A stretch of DNA of 64,000 nucleotides from Eremophila alpestris peregrina (Eukaryota; Chordata; Aves; Passeriformes; Alaudidae). Within the stretch, counting starts at the first letter, position 1, and every line of letters starts with the position of its first letter. This document shows, piece by piece, positions 49,101 to 58,100 of the stretch. The stretch lies in contig WMCF01000023.1 in assembly GCA_009792885.1 (NCBI GenBank), positions 11,368,013 to 11,432,012 on the forward strand, given 5' to 3'. The notes beneath the pieces are model-generated. The model had not been told where the DNA came from. It saw nothing but the letters and a program-made list of their open reading frames with translations, and searched no databases. The position numbers and the translations under genes are program-made.

Positions 49101-52100
49101 AGAAAATTCCTATTTTTCACAGGCCTACTCAGCTGCCCCAGAACTGCTGATTTGAATGCCAGTCTCTTGCATGTAGCTCTGCTTGTAACTTCAGCCAGTC
49201 CTGGTTAGTTACAAGGAGATTTGGTGCATTCTTCTCTGTGGTTTGGTTTGAAGGTATTCAAGGAGGGCTTGTATGATGTGACTGAGAGAAATAAGAGAGG
49301 AAGTTTGCCCACATTTGTAATATAGAGTGAGTGCTTTGATGGGAGCAGAAGACAGCCTTACAGCCAAGCACCTCTTCAGCTTTATTGCTGAAATAGCACA
49401 AACATTCTTGAGTTGTTTCTCTATTCTAAACCAGTCATGGTTACCTTTAGGATAGACAGAGGGGACTTTTTTCTGTTGTGTAAGAAATTATGTCTAAGGC
49501 TGTTTGAAATGTCATAGGGTGGTGTTCAAGGCATCTACAAGGAGCTGCAGGTATGACCAGGGATGTATAGCCAATGGGAATAGAAACTGGACAGGACATA
49601 TCTCAGGTAGTATTGAACACCCATTTCTAGGCAGCTGAGTTAATTGCAACCTCATCTGCTTTTAATAAGACCAAGTTAGTGGTTTATAAGAGCTGTTTTG
49701 GGCTGTGTTGCTGCAGAGTTTTTCTTTGCTCAGCAAAGCTGAGGAGAGCTTTGCTGCTGGTAGTAGATCAGTCCCTGTCTGCACAGCTCTAGAAAACTTA
49801 CCAGAGCTTTTCCACCTTTCAGAGCCTCCTGCAAGGCTTCACCAATAGCAAATGAAAACAAATAACACTGGGGAGAGGTGGTGCAGTAGATGGCACTGCG
49901 GTAGAAGAGGTTTCTGAAATTATCTGTTGGTCTCAGCCTTTCATTTCAGGCAGTACTGGTGGAGGAATGACAGCTGTGGTTAATATGGCCATTTAAGCCA
50001 CTGTGCCAATTGATACAAAACCAGGGGATGAATTATATCCATGTTCTTCTTTTTTCCTGAAGGTTCTGAGTCTTTGAAGTCTAAATTGAACAACACGTAC
50101 AAAGATTTCAAGCAGAAGAAGACAACTGCCTATGTTACATATGTCATAAAAACACAGCAGGCAGAGTCACATTCTTCCCATCCTCAGAATGGTAAAAACA
50201 TCATTAATATAGGCAAGGGAAACATAATGCATGGCTATGAAAATGGACCATTGATCCCTCTTCGTTCTTACAGGTATTTATTTTAAACCCCTCTCTTGTT
50301 TTCTGCTGTTGAAATCTAGAAAATCATCTCATGAAGAGATTGCAGATCTTGCCAAAGGCTGTTAAAACCCCATAATTTACCCAGTTTTGTGTTTTTTCTT
50401 ATTCTTTCCTTTTCAACAGGGCATGTGTTGCAGGTTTCACTAATATAACCTTTACGGATGACGTGATTGAGGGGGAAGACAGTTATGTGTCATTTTCACC
50501 CTGTTCTGAACCGGTTTTACTGCCACAGGATCCAGGTATAGTTCATGTCAAATGTAGGACTGCTGGCTTGGCATATACACAGGCTGTGGAGATTGCTTAA
50601 TTATGGCAAGTTTCAGAATATCAAAACACCCGTTGGCTTCTCTGTATGAAATGTTTCTTTCTGGCTTTGCAGTGGCATTGCTCTATAAATTCTTACCTTG
50701 CTGGTTCTGTGGGTGATCCCTTTTGTCCATGTAAGATTCCACTGAAGGAGTAGCCAAAAGCTGTGGCATGCTGGAAGGGATTGGATAATACTGTGAGACT
50801 TTGGTATAGCAACTAGTAGCAAATAGCAACTGATGTTCTCACAGTTCTGTTAAACTAGAAGCAGATGTATTGAAATGCGGGTACTGGTCCTTTGATCCCA
50901 ATTTTATATTAATTTAACATTCTCTGGTTATTATTCTTAATGAGTTTTCAATACTGGTACTGCCAAAGGACAGTAAAGACAAGATTTTTTTAGTGGAGTA
51001 TGCTTGGTTAGTCACTTGCAAGGTTCTGCTGTAGCATGTTTATTCAGTTAGAAATTACTGAAGAGGAAGATGAGTAATACTTTTTCTCTTTTATCAGGTG
51101 TTATTGCTGGAGTGGTTATTGGATGCCTCCTGGCTATCTTTGCTGTAGTTGCTATAGGGGGGCTTATACTCTGGAGAAGGAGAAGGTAATGTGTGTTTGT
51201 TGTTGTATGGATTGTGTTGAGGAGCACCAGTGTTTCACTTCAGTATCTTTCTCCTTAAAAGGGCTCTTTCTGTCATGATACATGGCTGTCAAGGTGTTTT
51301 AAAATATGTTATATTAAAATGTTGTGTGTATGTTACAGATTAGAGTTGAATGGAACCAAACCACTTGTTTAATAACTTTGTTTCAGCCCATAGTTATAAA
51401 CTAATGGCTCAAGAAGAGCTAAACAAAATAAATTTTACTTCATACAACAGAATTATAGAATCATAGAATGGCTTGGGTTGGAAGGGATCTTCAAGATCAT
51501 CCAGTTCCAACACCCCTGCCATGGACAGGGACACCTTCCTCTAGACCAGAGTCCCATCCAACCTGGCCTTGAACACTGCCAGGGATGGGGCATCCAACCT
51601 GTTCCAGTGCTTCATCATTCATGAATAGTGATGAAGTCATTCAGTCACAACTGAGCAAACATCTCAAATTATTGTGCTAAAAGTAATTGGGTGTAATTGT
51701 ACCTTAGATGGTTTGATTTTTAAATTGTCCATCAGTCATTCTTTTTAATTGCTTGATGGCCTGTCACATGAAGCTTCTCTTCTGGAATTTCCAGAAGCTG
51801 ATGAGTTTGAGCCAGTCTCTCAGTTTCCAATACAAATCATCTGGGATGTAAGAGTGAAGCATTTTCCTGCTTCTGACCATGTAGTACTTCCTTTCTGTGG
51901 AATTAGCCGTAGGGCCCTTAGTCCAGTGTTCTTAGTTGCTTTGATTGTTATTTTTGCAGTTGTGTTCAATAGCCTTGTACAATCATGGGAAGAGTTTTCC
52001 TTTAAAGCTAGCAACATTACTTTTCATTCAGCTACCACTGAATGACTGACACATGGCTGTTAAACACATCCTGTGGGCATTCTGGGATTAGCAGCAGCTC

Positions 52101-55100
52101 TCCTGAGAGATCAGATAGTGGTGCAGATCCCTCAGCTGTTCATCTTCCACCAAAATATGTGCTTTATGTCCAGGCTTTATGCTCTGGTTCCAGCAGGAAA
52201 AAGCAATCCCATTGCACAACATCACCTAAAGAAGGATGAAGTTGTTTTTTGGGGGGTTATCATTTGTTTGTTTGGGTTTCTGGGATTTTTTGTTGTTTGT
52301 TGGTGGTATTGTTTTTCTTGAGTCTCTAAGTTTTGTTGGTTGGCTTATTTGTTGAATTTTTTTGTTGATTTTGGTTGTTTTTTTTTTTTTGTGTTTCTTT
52401 GGTTGGTTAGTTTGGGGGGTTTTTTTGTTGGTTTTGTTGGGTTTTTTTGGTTGGTTTATTTGTTGGGTTTTTGGGTTGGTTTAATGTTGTTTTTTGTTGC
52501 TTGGGGTTTTTGTTGGCTTTTTGTGATTTGTTGTTTGTTGTTTTTTTGTGGTTTAGTTGCTTGCTTGGTTGTTGGCTGTTGACTGCTTTTGGGGGGCTTT
52601 TTTGTTTTTTGGTTTGGTTTTTCTGTTGCTTTTTATTGGTTTTGGATTTTTCTTGGTTTATTTGCTGTTCTTGTTGGTTTTTTGTTATTTTTTAATTGTG
52701 GGGTTTTTTTGTTTGTTTGTCACTGTGTTGTTGTTGTTTTTTGTTTTGTGGGGGTTTTTGTGTTTTTTGTTGGCCCAGGTGTAAAAGTTTTCCTCAAGAG
52801 TTTGGGTTTTTTGTTTTTTTTTTCACAGAATAAGATGCTTTAAAGGAAATTGTTCTCAATAGGCACAGGAAATAGATAAGGAATCTTATAAATTCTGTTG
52901 AGTTCTACTGTGAACCTATTGTGTTGTTTTCTTTTACCTTATAGGAAAGATAAAAGAAATAATGAAGTGTCTTTTTCTCCAATTAAGTAAGTCCATATCT
53001 TTTCTCATGGTATTTTCTGAACCCAAGTGATATTTGCAAAGATTACTCAGCTCAGATACTTGTTTCCTGTGCAGTTTTATAGAGAATTCTGACGTATTAA
53101 TTCCTTGTGGAACTGAAAAATACCAGCATGCAGACTAAAAATAATTATGATGATTGAGACTTCTAGAGCCACCACAGGGATTTGAGTGTTCACTTCATGA
53201 ATCACTATTAGACACACAAATACTCCACATGGTTTTGGAAAACAGGGTGTTTGAATGAAACACAGGCTTCATGCACATTGAGGGAACAATCCAAATTGCT
53301 GATAAAATGCGAAAAGGCCAAGTATGTTCCGTGACCTGAATTTGTCTTTTTTTTAATGACTACTTTGTGCTGAGCCATTCATCCAGATAATGTTGTGATT
53401 GTAAAAGCTGGCCAGGGAGGGTGTTGCCACAATGTAGTGGAAGTCGCAGGCAGCTGCAGCTGAATCGTGTTACTGGTTCTGGCACCAATTTTTGTGCTGG
53501 TGGAAAGCCATGGCCAGAACATCCCATGGAATCCCGCCTCTGCAGACTTTGATGTTGGCATGAAATACACCAGGGAATGGGGTCAATCTAATGGGACTGA
53601 GAAGCTGACTGACACCTTGTATGATGTTCCTCTCCTGAAGGGTGCACTGTTCTCTCCTTGATTTAACAGAACAGTTAAATGCTATGCTTAATACTCTGTC
53701 CCCCTGTAAATGCATCATTTTGTGGCTGCAACTAACAGTCTTAGATTCACATAATGAAAAATACAACTGCATGTGTCTAATCAGCCTTTTTTTCTTCCCC
53801 TCACCCTCTCCTGAAGAATCAAGAAGTAAGTAAAGCATACTTTCTAACACATTAACTGAATTAATTCATGGCTTATTTACCTAACACCAGTTACTGACAC
53901 ATGGCTTTTTCCATTTTAGATCAAAAATGATTAAAGTGGAGAACTTTGAGTCATACTTCAAGAAGCAGCAAGCTGACTTCAACTGTGGTTTTGCTGAAGA
54001 GTATGAGGTATGTGCCCTCGGTGGAGAGAGAGCTTCATGACAAATACTTTTGGAAAGACAAATCATCTTTCCTATGGAGCATGCACAAGGCTTACTGAAG
54101 GAGGAGAGGAGGGTCCTTTTTTACAGAGATGATTAAGCTGTATGCATAGCCTTCCCTTCCCTTATGCAGCTCCAAATTTAGTTGAAGTGCATGATAAATA
54201 CTTCCTGCCCTGAATTATCATTTCTGACTGTGGGTTTGTGTCATGGCCTGCTTGTCAGAGCTCTCACCAGGGAAATCTTTGCCCTAGTCATACACAGAGT
54301 TAGCCTAGGGGACACTATGTAATTTCTCTGCTCTTCTGTTTTCTCATCTTGGGTTGCTTTGGGGGTTTTCATATATATCAAGACAGATCTGTTGCTAATC
54401 TCACTGACTTCTTTAGTGCATGGGTGTGATTTTCAAAGCACACCTGTGAGTAGCTCAGTCCGAGAAACAGCAGCTATGATTTGCTTACTTGACCATAAGA
54501 GTTTTTCTATGAAATGTGCTAAAGCTCAGTTGTTGTAAGGAACAAAGGATAGGAAAGAAGTGTCAGGGAGGATTCTGTGTTGTCATGTCTGCTGTTAAAG
54601 AATCTCATTCTGTTTCTCATCTCCTCAGAGCTATTAATTGATTTTCTTCTTCAAAGTCTGTTTCTTTGTACTTCACAGGCTGGTGCTCCACCTTACCTTC
54701 CTCTCAGATTTTGCTTCCTCCAGTTGGTTCCTGATGCGTTTGCTCCCCTCTCCCTGTAATGTCTGCAGAGCTTATGCTGTAGTTCCCTGCCTTGGGGAAC
54801 AGAAGGAGCTGGCATTGATATCAGTGTCTGTTTCCACAAAACTCTTTCCAGGCTTTTAAAGTCCATATGTGGGTTTCAAACATGCTGCTATTCCTACCTT
54901 CTGTATTAATCTTTCCTGTAAGAGATTTGCCACTGTCACCCTCCCACTCTGTAATAAGGTAGTTTTTATTGACATTTATCCCAGTTTAACATGCCTGCTT
55001 TTACAGCACAGGACACAAGTGTTTGGACTACTTTTCTGTTTCTCACATTTCTGTGTGATTGCCAAACCTGGATCAGGTGCTCATGAATGCTCCTTTTATT

Positions 55101-58100
55101 GCAGGAACTCAAGTCTGCTGGTGTTCATCAGCCCAAATTTGCTGCTGAACTTCCTGAGAACAGGGGGAAAAATAGATACAACAACGTCTTACCATGTGAG
55201 TTATTCTCTTTGGGTTTGTATCTTCTACTGGTTGAGTTTTTAAGTGAAAACCGTTGGGTTTGGCTAATCTGGCTTTAACAGTGCCCAGAGGTTTCAAATA
55301 CCATTTTCCAGATGAATGAATTTGGGCTGCTGCTTTCCCAAAGTCAGTGTGTAAGCAAACCTGAAAGAGCCTTCCCTCAAGGATATTTCCTCAGAAAGCT
55401 TCTTTAAAGAACTTTCCCTTAACTAAGTAACTTTAATTTTCCATTTATGAGACATGTGCAGTCCAGGTTGAAAACACAAGAAGATAACAGTTGACCACAG
55501 ACTAATAAATGTGCAGAGCTATGCGAAGTATTAAGACCCTGCTGGCCACCTTTGCAGATGAAGTAAGAGTTTAAGCCCTGTCAAGCTGCCTCTGGGTATC
55601 CCAATGTATCAGGGTCAGAAGTAATTGACAAGTGAACAGTGACAAGTACTTAAGGATGCTTTGGAGGAACAACATCAGCTGCCATGGCAGCAGGAGGCAA
55701 ATCACTTTTTTTAATCCAGTAATTAAAACTGTAGTAAATTTTGTGTTTGATTAAAAATACTTAAATTGGCAATACCAAACCATATTTAAAACCAAAATAA
55801 TCTATGCTTTTGAGTCTTTACCCTGGTCACTCCCTTTTCTGAAGGCTACTGCTATTTATGATTCCTAAGGTTAAATTCATATTCTTAAAATGCACATTGA
55901 ACACTTTTTATTTAGAAACCATGCACTAGGTAAACAATATTTTGCAAAAATTCATTATTGTCTTTTCCTGTTTTCTTTCTGCAGATGATATTTCTCGTGT
56001 TAAACTTTCAAGTCAAAGCTCTGGAGCTAGTGATTATATTAATGCAAACTATATGCCTGTAAGTAGCTTCATTAGCTGAAATGAAATATAATGTGTATTT
56101 TTCTGATGTAGGCATAAGAGCTCATAATGGTGTTTAAAACCAACTTTTATTTCTCACTGATGTTGTGTATATATATAGATTATATATATACTTTTATTTG
56201 TTTTTTTCTTCCTAGGGCTATAACTCAAAGAAGGCATTTATTGCTGCACAGGGTCCATTACCCAATACTATAGAAGACTTCTGGCAAATGATTTGGGAAA
56301 AAAATATCTACTCTATTGTTATGTTGACCAAATGTGTGGAACAAGCCCGGGTATGTTGTTATCAATATTGAATTGTCTCTTGAAGGCAGCTGCATGTCTT
56401 CTAATTCTGTTGTTACCTTAGTGGTTTGGAGACTGGCCACTGTCTTTTAACAACCATCCTCTTGGTGGAAGACTGTTATCTAAATTAATAAAGCACCTCT
56501 ATATATATATATATTTTTTTTTAGCTTTTCCTTATTTTTTTATATCTGCTGACTACCAGAACAGATTGTCTCAGGAGGGTTGTGGAATCTCTGTCATTAA
56601 GGGTGGGTTCTTCTCTCTAAAGAATGATTTTGGTACATCTTCTCTTGCCCTGGAATAGCCCTTGAGAAGGGTGATGTGTTTTCTAGCCCTGCTTCAGGTG
56701 GTGTGTTATTTAAATGTCAGTTGTTTCATTGCTGTGTGTGGTGTGTCTAACTTTGTAAGTCTCTTCTTAGACAAAATGTGAGCAGTACTGGCCAGACAAA
56801 CAACCCAAGAGCTATGGTGACATTATTGTGACAATGGTCTCAGAAGTTGTCCTTCCAGAGTGGACAATAAGGGACTTCACTGTAGAAAAGGTAGGGACTG
56901 CCTTGATTGTTTGTTGTTAGTGTGTAAATAACCTTGTGCTTATGCAGATACCTGTATTATTTTCTGGATTGAACAATTAGACCCACCAGCAAACACGATG
57001 CAGTAGATATGAGCTTGGAGTAAACTAAAAGTGCAAGGAAATTATCTCAAAGTACTCTGTACCACAGCAGAAGGAAGAGGGAAACTGGAATATCATTGGT
57101 CAAACCACTGCAGTTTGTAGCAGGCATCTTTGATAAAGCTGAGCTTGGCCCAGTACATGTGTCAGGAAGTTGAACTGTTACTCCTCTGAAGCCAGTTTTC
57201 ACTGTCTTATTTGGGGGTTCTTTCACTGTCTGTTGCTGCAGTCCAACACCCCTGAGAGCCACACGGTGCGCCAGTTCCACTTCACCTCCTGGCCGGACCA
57301 CGGAGTGCCAGAGACAACAGACCTGCTCATCAACTTCAGGCACCTTGTCCATGAGTACAACAGCCAGAATCCAATGGACTCTCCTACTCTGGTGCACTGC
57401 AGGTAGGAGGAAGGTGTTTCTGTCAGACACACTTTTGTCTTGTGGGTTTTTTACCATCAATTCCATTTCAGTAGGATTAAAACCAAAGTAAGTCTCTCTG
57501 TGTAAGGACACGGGCTATTTACCTTGCCAAACTGAAACCTTTGCTGGGTGCTTCAGGAGCTAGCAGTGCTGTGTAGGTAGCACAGGAAGTGATACATGTC
57601 ATAAGAACAGTGTGGAGAACTGAGCTGGAAAAGATGCTTGTATATATAACAGTGCAAGGCTGAGAAGCCCCTCTTGGTGGTGGTAAGAGCCACCCCTCCG
57701 TGCTGCCAAGACTTTTATTGCTGCTGAAGTAGTGGGAGGCATCCTGCTGGCTTTTCCTCAGGCCAGCAGTGAGCTGGGGCTGGGAGGCAGCAGCCCAAAG
57801 CTGTCGGTGTCGTTGCAGCGCTGGCGTGGGCAGGACGGGCACGTTCATCGCCATCGACCGGCTGATCCAGCAGATGGAGATGGAGAGCACGGTGGATGTG
57901 TACGGAGTGGTGTACGACCTGCGCATGCACCGGCCTCTCATGGTGCAGACCGAGGTGAGCCTCTCTGCCAGCCCGGGGTAATAAAGTTGGTATTTATTGA
58001 AAGGCTCTAGGATACACCTTGGGCAGGACAAGAGCCTGACCAGGGCTACACCCAGGGTGGACTAGGGATGGTCACAAAATGGACCCCAGGTCGTGAGGTC

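Noticed and set aside
51749..52045. Frame with a membrane-helix-like stretch (PVFLVALIVIFAVVF)
   Set aside because: It lies inside the intron after the real transmembrane exon, has no suitable splice sites and no counterpart in PTPRJ.
52340..52843. Overlapping long open frames rich in Phe, Leu, Val and Gly
   Set aside because: They are produced by the T/G-only tract, where stop codons are rare for lack of A. The predicted proteins are compositional artefacts.
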